A DNA stretch of 64,000 nucleotides, taken from positions 1-64,000 of the forward strand of contig JADJCH010000011.1 in NCBI GenBank assembly GCA_016703325.1. Direction: 5' to 3'. The notes beneath the pieces were generated by a model. It was not told the origin of the DNA, did no database searches, and saw only the letters and a program-made list of their open reading frames with translations. How positions within the stretch are numbered: the stretch's first letter is position 1; every line of letters begins with the position of its first letter. The position numbers and the translations under genes are program-made. This stretch comes from Burkholderiales bacterium. GTDB taxonomy: Bacteria > Pseudomonadota > Gammaproteobacteria > Burkholderiales > Burkholderiaceae_C. Shown here piece by piece: positions 53,355 to 60,996 of the stretch.

Positions 53355-53725
53355 GGCAGCGCCCCTTCGCGGGTAAACGCGGCCACCTGCTGTTCGCCGG
53401 TGCGCAGGATGGCGTAGCGCACCTCCACGTGCAGCGCAGCGTCCACCGCCTGCACCTCCACGCCTTGCAGCGCGATCAGGTTGCCCAGCCACTGCTGCAG
53501 GGCCGACTGCACCAGAAACTGCGTGGTGGCGGCCAGCTGGTCGCTGTTGGGAGCGAACACCAGCTGCATCACGCCGCTGCCGAAGTCCGGCCGCATCACG
53601 CGTTCACCGGGCGTGGTGAACAGCACCTGCTCAATCAGGCCGCGGATGTAGGCGGTTTCGTCGGCTTCGGCGCTGCGGCCGCGTCCGTCGACCTGGTAGG
53701 GGTGGTGCAGCTGGTAGGCGCTCAT
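53351..53725 (-). CDS. gp25/GPW-like baseplate protein
   Basis: A 124-residue gp25-type protein (Afp9-like): IRGLIEQVLFTTPGERVMRP, DFGSGVMQLVFAPNSDQLAA and LIALQGVEVQAVDAALHVEV. It belongs to the inner baseplate of T4-like and contractile injection particles and serves as sheath initiation platform. Start MSAYQL at 53725. Confidence 0.92.
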   Translation of the reverse strand: MSAYQLHHPYQVDGRGRSAEADETAYIRGLIEQVLFTTPGERVMRPDFGSGVMQLVFAPNSDQLAATTQFLVQSALQQWLGNLIALQGVEVQAVDAALHVEVRYAILRTGEQQVAAFTREGALP

Positions 53726-53727
53726 GT

Positions 53728-54048
53728 TCAGCTCCCGATCACACGCGACTGGGCCATCACCGGCATCATGGGCGTGCCGTTGGGGGTGCAGATGGACCGG
53801 CTGTCCAGCAGCACCAGCGGCTGGCCGCTGGAGAACACGCGCGTGGCCGCCACCAACCACTGGCCCGTCACGCAGGGCATGGGGTTGGTGCCGGTGGTGA
53901 AGGGGCAGCCGGCGATGACATACGGCGTGGACAGGGTCACGCTGGGCTGGCCGCCCAGCAGCACGCGCGGGTTGGGTGTGGTAGGCGTGGCCGTGCCGCC
54001 GTGGGCACAGAGCACCGAAGCGCCGATATGAAGGAGAGGTCCGGGCAT
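53728..54048 (-). CDS. PAAR-like spike tip protein
   Basis: A 106-residue protein with a PAAR-like pattern: MPGPLLHIGASVLCAHGGTA, TPYVIAGCPFTTGTNPMPC. Conserved His and Cys residues could bind the tip metal ion. It should cap the gpV-like spike (Afp10 analogue). Lies between gpV- and gp25-like genes as in other eCIS loci. Confidence 0.82.
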   Translation of the reverse strand: MPGPLLHIGASVLCAHGGTATPTTPNPRVLLGGQPSVTLSTPYVIAGCPFTTGTNPMPCVTGQWLVAATRVFSSGQPLVLLDSRSICTPNGTPMMPVMAQSRVIGS

Positions 54049-54063
54049 GGTGCGTACGCTCCT

Positions 54064-54576
54064 TCAGACCACCGTCAGGGCGCCGTTGTTGAGGGTCACC
54101 GTCGGCCCCACCAGGGTGATCATCGCGCCCTTGCCGTTCTGGATGTAGATGCCGGTGTCGTTGACGATCAGCGTCGCGCCGGAGGCGCTCTTGATCATGA
54201 TGCCGCCAGTGGGACCCGGCAGGTCGGAGATGGTGATGCCGTTCTGCAGTGTGGTCTGCAGGGTGATGGCCTGCATCACCGGCGGGGTCAGCAGCGCCAT
54301 GGCGGGCACCTCGGCGGCGCTGCCCCAGAAGCAGCCGGTCCAGATGGGGTATTCGGGGTTGCCACCTTCAAACTCCACCCACACGCCCGAGCCGATCATG
54401 GGCAGCGCGAACATGCCGTTCTGCAGACCGGCCACCGGCACGCAGGGCATGGCCCAACTGGTGGGCGCCAGGCCGGCCACGTCGGGCACCTGCACCATCA
54501 GGCGGCCTTGCTGCATCGGGTCAACGTTGTTGAGCACCATGCCGCGGTACTTTCCAAAGAACTGATTTCCCGTCAT
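54064..54576 (-). CDS. gpV-like baseplate spike protein
   Basis: A 170-residue protein. N-terminal OB fold of gpV/gp5 type (FFGKYRGMVLNNVDPMQQGR, IGSGVWVEFEGGNPEYPIWT) and a C-terminal beta-helix needle (SGATLIVNDTGIYIQNGKGA). It is the C-terminal half equivalent of VgrG/Afp8. Its start overlaps the gpD-like stop, so the two halves are made together. Confidence 0.9.
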   Translation of the reverse strand: MTGNQFFGKYRGMVLNNVDPMQQGRLMVQVPDVAGLAPTSWAMPCVPVAGLQNGMFALPMIGSGVWVEFEGGNPEYPIWTGCFWGSAAEVPAMALLTPPVMQAITLQTTLQNGITISDLPGPTGGIMIKSASGATLIVNDTGIYIQNGKGAMITLVGPTVTLNNGALTVV

Positions 54577-55715
54577 ACCGGCACCCTGGGTGTGATGGAG
54601 ATCAGACCGTTGCGGGTGAGGCTGAACTCCTGCTTGAACTCACCGCGCTTGAGCGTGCTTTTCACGCTGGAGACGTAGTACAGCCCGTCGTAGGCCAAGC
54701 CCGCGCCGCGCACGCCCACCAGGCCGCGCGCGCGCAGCGGACGGCCGTAGCGCAGCACGTTCAGGCTGCCCGAAGCACTCACCGAATCCTGCGAACGTTT
54801 GGCCTCCTCCAGCCCGCGCGAGATGGCCTGCATCGGGTTCATGCGCGCCGTGTCCTTGAGCTGGGTGACGTTGGACAACGGTGTGGGCAGGGCCCCCAGC
54901 GGCGGCTGCAGCGGGTTGAGGTTGGGAATCGGAATCGGGATGGGCGCACGCGTGAGTGCGTTCTGGATGTAGACGATGGGCAGAACGCCCTTGGTCGGGT
55001 CGAAGCTGAAACTCAGGTTCTCGACATTGGTCAGCGCGTCCATGTCGATGTTCAGCGCCGGCTGCGGGATGCCGACCTTGATCTCCGGCCCGAAGTAGGC
55101 GATGTTGGTGCCCGGTGTCGGGCCGGGTTCGATGTAGAAGACATAACCCAGCTGTTGGGCCAGCTGGCGGATGTAGGCCAGGTCGGTGCCCTGTTGAGCC
55201 GGGATGCGATCCACCGGAATCGGCACGTCGGGAAACAGCGCCGGAATCACCACCGGCAGCACGCCGAACGCTGCGTACTTGGCGCACAGCAGGGCCACGC
55301 GCGCCTCGATCGGCATGGCCGGAAACGGCAGGCCGCTCCAGTCCTGCGTGTCCATCACGCGGGTCAGGTCTTCGCCGGTCACCGTCACGGTGCCGGGCTG
55401 ACCCTGGCCGCCGGGCTGCACCTCCACCTTGGTCAGCACACCATCGAACAGCGGTTGCGGTGTGCCGTTCATCGTGACGATCAGCATCACCCGCAGGGCA
55501 GGCGTTGCCGGTGTCACGCTCTGCGCCCCGGCGATGATGAAGAGGGTGTTGAGTTCGGACTTGGAGTTGAACTTGAAGCTCAAGGTGAAGGCGCTGACCT
55601 GTCCGGCCGAATGCCGCACCTCCACGCTGTCCAGCGCGTCCATGACCACGCGTGGTGCCGGCAGCGGCACCACCGGGCCGATCTTCAGGCTCAGCTGGAT
55701 GCCCTTAGCGAACAT
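54573..55715 (-). CDS. gpD-like spike hub protein
   Basis: A 380-residue gpD/gp27-like hub: LDSVEVRHSAGQVSAFTLSF, GDLTRVMD-type segment, DLAYIRQLAQQLGYVFYIEP. It corresponds to the N-terminal half of VgrG or Afp8; here the hub and spike are separate genes. It overlaps the LysM gene by about 11 bases and gpV by 4. Confidence 0.88.
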   Translation of the reverse strand: MFAKGIQLSLKIGPVVPLPAPRVVMDALDSVEVRHSAGQVSAFTLSFKFNSKSELNTLFIIAGAQSVTPATPALRVMLIVTMNGTPQPLFDGVLTKVEVQPGGQGQPGTVTVTGEDLTRVMDTQDWSGLPFPAMPIEARVALLCAKYAAFGVLPVVIPALFPDVPIPVDRIPAQQGTDLAYIRQLAQQLGYVFYIEPGPTPGTNIAYFGPEIKVGIPQPALNIDMDALTNVENLSFSFDPTKGVLPIVYIQNALTRAPIPIPIPNLNPLQPPLGALPTPLSNVTQLKDTARMNPMQAISRGLEEAKRSQDSVSASGSLNVLRYGRPLRARGLVGVRGAGLAYDGLYYVSSVKSTLKRGEFKQEFSLTRNGLISITPRVPV

Positions 55716-56067
55716 CGGGCGCTCCCGGCACGCCTTCGGGCAGGGTGATGCGGATGTGCTGGCCCACCACCTCGGTCAGCTCGGCCGGGCGCAGCGCGCC
55801 ATTGGCGTCGCACAGGCGCCAGTACTGCAGCGGGTCGCCCAGGTAGCGGGCGGCCAGGTTGTCCACCCGGTCGCCCGAGACCACCAGGTGCTCGGTCAGG
55901 GTGGCAAAGTGTTCCGGCGGCGGCACGAAACGGCGCCGCAGGTAGGTGAGGGTGCTGCCATCGGCCGCCGTCAGCTGCGCACTGGACAGGCCGTGGTAGC
56001 GGCTGGTGGCCGGGTACAGCGGGGTGACCAGGCCGTTGGCCTGCAGAAAGGCTTGCAAGGTGTCCAT
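55705..56067 (-). CDS. LysM-domain tail protein
   Basis: A 120-residue protein. The C-terminal 60 residues are a LysM-like motif (EHLVVSGDRVDNLAARYLGD, WRLCDANGALRP, IRITLPEG), as in gpX-type and eCIS inner baseplate proteins. It sits between the tube-baseplate protein and gpD, the usual position. Start MDTLQAF at 56067. Confidence 0.85.
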   Translation of the reverse strand: MDTLQAFLQANGLVTPLYPATSRYHGLSSAQLTAADGSTLTYLRRRFVPPPEHFATLTEHLVVSGDRVDNLAARYLGDPLQYWRLCDANGALRPAELTEVVGQHIRITLPEGVPGAPDVR

Positions 56068-56068
56068 G

Positions 56069-56725
56069 TCAGCCGATGCCTCCGATGCCCATGCTGCTGA
56101 AGCTGCCCGCCAGCGCCTTGCCGGCCAGCTGCTCCTTGGATTGCAGGTAACCCATGAACAGATTGCCGCCCTTGTGGGCAAAGCCCAGGTCGTCCACCGA
56201 CAGCACGCGCAAGCCGATGCTGACCTTGGCCAGGATCGGGTTGAGCGAAGGGTCGAACGCCTCTTCGGTGATGGAAAACTCGGTCAGCCGCACCGGCACG
56301 ATGCGGCTCTTGCTCCACACGAACAACATCAGTGGTGCCTCCATGGGCGCGATCTCCAGCGTGCCGGAACTGGCCTGCTGGTCCACTGCCCGCAACTGCG
56401 CCACCGTGGGGTGCGCCAGCGACTCCAGCACCGCCAGCTGCGGCGCAATACCGTGCTCCACCGTCGTGCGGTGCTGGTCGGGAAATTCCAGTTGATCAGC
56501 GGCGTCGATGTCGGCTTCGAGCTTGATCGTCTCCACCGCCGGTCCCTTGAAGCGCATGGCCTCGCTGCGGTCCGCCGCCTCACCCCCCGCTGCATTCACC
56601 TGCAGGCTGCGGGTGAGCTTCTCCGGGTTGTACTGCAGTGAAATGATGCGCTGCACCTGGGCCGATTCGGGGTGAATCAGGACGAGGCCGGCTTTGAGGG
56701 TGCGCGGCGAGGATGACAGGCTCAT
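56069..56725 (-). CDS. CIS tube-baseplate protein (Afp7-like)
   Basis: A 218-residue protein of the contractile-injection-system tube protein family: GLVLIHPESAQVQRIISLQY, NPEKLTRSLQVNAAGG, MRFKGPAVETIKLEADIDAA, RLTEFSITEEAFDPSLNPIL. It joins the inner tube to the spike. A partial second copy lies upstream of effector 1 (58251-58562). ATG at 56725 overlaps the effector stop. Confidence 0.88.
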   Translation of the reverse strand: MSLSSSPRTLKAGLVLIHPESAQVQRIISLQYNPEKLTRSLQVNAAGGEAADRSEAMRFKGPAVETIKLEADIDAADQLEFPDQHRTTVEHGIAPQLAVLESLAHPTVAQLRAVDQQASSGTLEIAPMEAPLMLFVWSKSRIVPVRLTEFSITEEAFDPSLNPILAKVSIGLRVLSVDDLGFAHKGGNLFMGYLQSKEQLAGKALAGSFSSMGIGGIG

Positions 56726-58254
56726 GGCGTGCTCCCGCTGCCGAAGTTGATGGTTTCTTGGGGCAGGCCGTTGGTGATATCCGCCTCCCATGTGGCCTGG
56801 GCGCTGGCGTTGCAGCCATTGCTGGTCTGGGCGTCGTATTTGTCGTGCACGCCCTGCAACATGCTGCGGGCGGCTTTCAACAGATCGGGAAAGCTGGCAT
56901 CGGTGTAAGCCATGTTGTTGGCCTTCTTGGCGATGGCGCAGGTGACGTTGAAATGCCCCTGCTCGTGTCGCAGCAGGCGGGCCGACTCCGCAGCGGCCCG
57001 GTCGGTGCAGTCCTTGCCGACGACGCTGGTGCATTCCGCCACGCTGGTGGCGCTGTCGCCCCGGGGCGTGGCGCTGGCGGCGCACTCCGCGGACGGGGAG
57101 GTATTCAAGGCCCAGGTAGACCCTGGCGTTTGGCGGATGGCTGTGGCGCATTTGTTGACCACCTGGCTGCAACCTGTGGCGGCGAGGCTGCTGGTGCGGG
57201 TGAACATGGGCTTCACCCATGACCGGCTGGGGATGAAGAACGCCTGCACGCCGCGGGTCGGGATTCCGGTGGGGTCGGCCAGACAGGTGCGCCGGGCGCT
57301 GTTGGCGGTGCGCTCGCGCAGGTCGGAAACGGTCAGCGCGCCGAACTCGACGCGCATGTTGGGCGTGCCCGCGAAATTGGCCCAGGTCAACGCCTGTGCT
57401 GGCGTGCACTCATCGGGATCGGGCGGGGCCTTGCGCATGCATTCCATCAACGCGGGCATTTCGGCGCGGATGCGCGCCGCCTCGTCCTTTTCCTCCCAGC
57501 CGCCATCGAGGGCTTCATCCTCCGGCAGTCGCTGCAATCGGCCAGCCATGGGCGCGGTACTCAGCCCGTAACCGCCGGTCGCTGCGTCGTCGTCCCACTG
57601 CTCTTCGGGAGCATGCGGCTTCTCTTGCGGGTCGTCTGGGCCCCGCACCTGCGGCGAGATGGCATGCCGCCTCAGCACCGCGCCCTGTTGCACCACATGG
57701 GTCAGTTCATGCGCCAGCAGGCGCCGTCCCGCGTCGGAATCGGGCATGTAGCGGCCGGCGCCGAAGACAATGTGGGACCCGACGGTGTAGGCCTGGGCAT
57801 GGACATCCCGCGCCGAGCGCTCGGCGGTGGCGCCGGTGTGCACCCGCACTCGACCGAAGTCGTGTCCAAAACGCGTCTCCCAATCCTCACGGAGCGCCGG
57901 CTCCAGCGGCCGACCTGGGCTGGACAGAGCCGTGTCGACACTGGCGGGTGCGCTGATCGATGGCAGAGCCGTTCGCCCGCTGAAGCGCTGGATGTGCACC
58001 GGACCGGCGGCCACACCGGAATGGGCCGGCTTTGCCAACACCTGATCGGCGACCCGGTCAGCTTCTCGCTCCAGCGGGTCGTGGCTCGCGCCGACGACGA
58101 GCTGGTGTTGCAGGTACTTTTTGGCAGCGCAGGGTGCACATTCGCCACTCTTGTCTGCATGGTCTCCGCAGGCGCATTTGCGTTGCAGCAGGAAGCCGGC
58201 ACCAGTTGAGGATGTCGAAGAGGACCTGGTCCGTACGTCGGCATGGGCGTTCAT
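56722..58254 (-). CDS. eCIS effector: DUF4157 domain plus DUF922-type metallopeptidase
   Basis: A 510-residue predicted cargo protein. Residues ~20-45 carry a cysteine motif (QRKCACG with C27, C29, then C39, C42). A DUF4157 domain follows (about 125-192: RFGHDFGRVRVHTGATAE, AHELTHVVQQG with HELTH at 182-186). The C-terminal ~220 residues match the DUF922 predicted protease family: ALTWANFAGTPN and LLRHEQGHFNVTCAIAKK with HEQGH at 430-434. Many Cys suggest disulfides in the target environment. DUF4157 marks eCIS cargo; protease toxicity is inferred. Confidence 0.86.
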   Translation of the reverse strand: MNAHADVRTRSSSTSSTGAGFLLQRKCACGDHADKSGECAPCAAKKYLQHQLVVGASHDPLEREADRVADQVLAKPAHSGVAAGPVHIQRFSGRTALPSISAPASVDTALSSPGRPLEPALREDWETRFGHDFGRVRVHTGATAERSARDVHAQAYTVGSHIVFGAGRYMPDSDAGRRLLAHELTHVVQQGAVLRRHAISPQVRGPDDPQEKPHAPEEQWDDDAATGGYGLSTAPMAGRLQRLPEDEALDGGWEEKDEAARIRAEMPALMECMRKAPPDPDECTPAQALTWANFAGTPNMRVEFGALTVSDLRERTANSARRTCLADPTGIPTRGVQAFFIPSRSWVKPMFTRTSSLAATGCSQVVNKCATAIRQTPGSTWALNTSPSAECAASATPRGDSATSVAECTSVVGKDCTDRAAAESARLLRHEQGHFNVTCAIAKKANNMAYTDASFPDLLKAARSMLQGVHDKYDAQTSNGCNASAQATWEADITNGLPQETINFGSGSTP

Positions 58255-58562
58255 CGCGTCACTCCGTGGCCGACGGCAATGGCATCGGGGAAACCGCGCC
58301 CCACCGTCGTGCGGGGAGGTCCGGAATCGCTCGCCGGTCGGCGGCGTCGAAGTCGGCTTCGAGCCTGATGTTCTCCACCGCCGGTCCCTTGAAACGTATG
58401 GCTTCGCTTCGGTCCGCCGCTTTGCCCCCCGCGGCGTTCACCTGCAGACTGGGCGTGAGCTTCTGCGAGTTGTATTGCAGCGCAACGATGCATTGCACCT
58501 GGGCCGATTCGAGGTGAATCAGGACCAAGCCGGCTTTGAGCAGCTGGGGGGGGGGTGGTCAT
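58251..58562 (-). pseudogene. Remnant of a duplicated CIS tube-baseplate gene
   Basis: The sequence encodes a diverged copy of the first ~85 residues of the Afp7-like protein (VLIHLESAQVQCIVALQYNS, MRFKGPAVE as IRFKGPAVE) and then stops at the start of effector 1. A C10 run on the coding strand (G10 at 58546-58555) just after the ATG puts the copy out of frame; nine Cs would restore it. A further shift lies near its end. Confidence 0.8.
58546..58555 (+). repeat. G10 homopolymer at the start of the tube-gene remnant
   Basis: Ten consecutive G bases, the longest homopolymer noticed in the window. A one-base change alters the frame of the remnant. It may be a hot spot for slippage or for sequencing error. 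Confidence 0.9.
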
Positions 58563-58642
58563 GTGTAAGGCGCTCAACTCATCAATCATTGGTCTGCCCT
58601 CTGTTGTTCACATATGTTCATATATTGCAGCGATCTTTTGAA

Positions 58643-60745
58643 TTAAGGATTGGCCTCGCCGGGCAATCCATGAATCCGAGAAGTTCCAACAAAAGGAATA
58701 TCGATAACAGTCAATGAGCAATGACCGCCCTTTTGGCAATTCTCAAATAGTGTTTCGAACCATGCGTGAATAAAATCGAAATCCTCGTCGACCTGTGTTT
58801 TGAGCGCGGTCAGATCTGCTGCCGCGCTGCCTAACTGTCCAGCGATCCGAGCCATGTCTTGCGAGGCAGCAAACAGCATCGCCAAGTCGGCTGTTCCAAA
58901 TGTTGCCGCAGCGATCGCTGCGCTGGCCACAGGATCGCTCAGGATTTTTTCAGCTACATTTTGTTTTGCCATTGCCTCCGACCTTGCAGCTTTCACGAGG
59001 GCAATCTGTTTGGCCAAATCCCCGCGCAATGCGTCGAGTGACGTGTCAATATCGCTGATGCTCGATGCTGCTTGTCCCGAAGCGAGCGAATCCCTCGTTG
59101 CTCGCCAGAAATAAGGCTGCATTTCAGTTAGTTTTTCCGAAAATACGAGATAGTCGTTGTTTGTCGAGGCGGCATTCTTCGCCAGACTCTCAGCTTCTGC
59201 TATTTCCTTGGTCAGAATAAATCCATTCCCGGCCAACGAGTTCATCGTCATTTTGGTGAATGTGTCGAGTGTGAGCAACGTGCCTATGAAACCTATAATT
59301 CGAAGAGCGCCATTTAATCCTCTGGCGACTTTCAGTATTTTTACGTTGGATGAAAGGTCTTTGGCTGCAGTTCTTGCGGCCAATCGGGCTTCGGCGCTCG
59401 TGACTATGCTGGCGCCATTGCTCGCGGTGGCGGTCGCTGGTTTCGGAGTGACGGCACCAGTTTTTGGCGTCGCTGCGGCCGATGGAGCCGTGCCTGCGTT
59501 TGGTTTCGGAGTTGGCGCGCCTCCCTTTGTGCCCGTGCCAGGTTTCGTCCTTCCCCCGCCTGCGCCCGTCAATGCGGTCACCGAAACGATTTTGACCCCA
59601 CGGTAGAGTGAAGCTGAATGTGGGTCAACAACTGTCAACTCGGTGCCGATCTTCATCGCGGTGTTTATTTTAGAGGTTTGCCGACTCAGATCCGCTCCAG
59701 TTCGCGAGCTCTTTAAAGGCGATTCGGGCCCTGTTTCTTGTGGGTAGACACTGCGATCACAAATTTGACAGGGTTCTTTTTCTACCAAAAGTGTTGCTTT
59801 AGTGATTCCAAGCTCCTCCATCTTGGAGGTCGCTTTTCCTTCAACATGAGAAGAAAATCCTTGACCACCGCCGCTCTTTAGTTCGAACTTACGACCATCT
59901 TCGGCGATTAAAATACCAACTATTGCGGTTGATCGCTCTGCGACTGGAACCAGTCGACCCCGAACTTCGTTCAGCATGTTGATTTCCGACGCGGTCAGGC
60001 CGTCACTTCTCAGTGCCGGAGCGGTTCCTCCACTGGTTTCCGGAGCGCGAGCCAGTCTCGACGAATTTCTACCTTTGGCGTGGACCTCCCCCGGCCCTTG
60101 CATGAATCTATCAGCGATAGGGCCAATAGGATTCCCCGCTCCCTGTTGCACCACATGCGTCAATTCATGCGCCAAGAGCCGTTTGCCTTCGGCAGTCGCC
60201 GGCGAATACCTACCCTCAGCAAAGGCAATATTTCCTCCTACCGTATAGGCAAGTGAATGGACCGCATGCGCCGATGCTGCTGCCAGTGCACTTGTGTACA
60301 CTCTTACTTGGCTGAATTCGTGTCCGAATCTGGGTTCAAAGTATTGGCGTTCCGCTGCGCCCAAGGGTTGGCCTGGCGAGCGAAGCAGCTCGTGCACCGA
60401 GGCTGGCGGCTCTGTGTCCGCATATGGGTCTGAGACAGACTTCCGCTGAACCAATGGCTGGAGCTGCATCTCTTTGGCATAGCGATGCGCGTTCAAACTC
60501 GGCTCCGGCATCCGCAGCACCTGGTCCGCCACCCGATCCGCCTCCTGCTCCAGCGGATCGTCCGGCGACCCCACCACCAGCTTGGCTTGCAGTGGCTGGC
60601 CCAGCAGTTTCTTGTCGGCGCACTCTTCGCACGTGCCGCTCAGGCCAGTCGGTCCGCCACACGCGCACTTGCGTTGCAGGAAGAAGTTCGATCCCGTCGT
60701 GGACGACGGCGAGGACGTGGTCTGCACGGGGGCAAGGGCTTTCAT
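58643..60745 (-). CDS. eCIS effector: DUF4157 domain plus SCP1.201/DddA-like deaminase domain
   Basis: A 700-residue predicted cargo protein. Residues 20-45 hold the same cysteine motif as effector 1 (C27, C29, C39, C42). DUF4157 spans about 138-202 (HELTH 193-197). Residues ~255-385 resemble SCP1.201-type nucleic-acid deaminases: SSHVEGKATSKMEELG with H300 and E302, and KEPCQICDR with C326 and C329, the zinc and proton-shuttle pattern, with a beta strand ELTVVDP after. A Pro/Thr/Lys linker (395-445), a hydrophobic helix (476-493) and a helical C-terminus follow, unlike the usual C-terminal position of such toxins. GC is low from about 58.6 to 60.3 kb, suggesting transfer. Confidence 0.78.
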   Translation of the reverse strand: MKALAPVQTTSSPSSTTGSNFFLQRKCACGGPTGLSGTCEECADKKLLGQPLQAKLVVGSPDDPLEQEADRVADQVLRMPEPSLNAHRYAKEMQLQPLVQRKSVSDPYADTEPPASVHELLRSPGQPLGAAERQYFEPRFGHEFSQVRVYTSALAAASAHAVHSLAYTVGGNIAFAEGRYSPATAEGKRLLAHELTHVVQQGAGNPIGPIADRFMQGPGEVHAKGRNSSRLARAPETSGGTAPALRSDGLTASEINMLNEVRGRLVPVAERSTAIVGILIAEDGRKFELKSGGGQGFSSHVEGKATSKMEELGITKATLLVEKEPCQICDRSVYPQETGPESPLKSSRTGADLSRQTSKINTAMKIGTELTVVDPHSASLYRGVKIVSVTALTGAGGGRTKPGTGTKGGAPTPKPNAGTAPSAAATPKTGAVTPKPATATASNGASIVTSAEARLAARTAAKDLSSNVKILKVARGLNGALRIIGFIGTLLTLDTFTKMTMNSLAGNGFILTKEIAEAESLAKNAASTNNDYLVFSEKLTEMQPYFWRATRDSLASGQAASSISDIDTSLDALRGDLAKQIALVKAARSEAMAKQNVAEKILSDPVASAAIAAATFGTADLAMLFAASQDMARIAGQLGSAAADLTALKTQVDEDFDFIHAWFETLFENCQKGGHCSLTVIDIPFVGTSRIHGLPGEANP

Positions 60746-60996
60746 CGCGTCGCTCCTTTGCCAATGGCGTGGGCCAGTGAGTGCCCGACTACCACAGGTG
60801 AGGCGTCGGCAGACATGGCCACCGGCCCCATCTGCAGTCGAGCGATGTGGCCCGCACTGCTCAACGCGTCCACCGCTCCATGGCCCGACAGCGTGGCAGC
60901 CAATTGCTGCTGCAGGCCTTGCGCAATGGCCTCGGCCGAGCCGTTCCCCAGGCCTTTGAGCACCAGTCGGTCGATGTGCACATTCACCCGTTTCAT
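60742..60996 (-). CDS. Small eCIS protein between ATPase and effector
   Basis: An 84-residue protein starting MKRVNVHIDRLVLKGLG. The first segment is a strand-turn-helix (IDRLVLKGLGNGSAEAIAQG), then QQQLAATLSGHG. It overlaps the ATPase stop and the effector ATG by 4 bases each, so it is translated together with them. No function is known to me; placement suggests a role in cargo handling. Confidence 0.7.
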   Translation of the reverse strand: MKRVNVHIDRLVLKGLGNGSAEAIAQGLQQQLAATLSGHGAVDALSSAGHIARLQMGPVAMSADASPVVVGHSLAHAIGKGATR

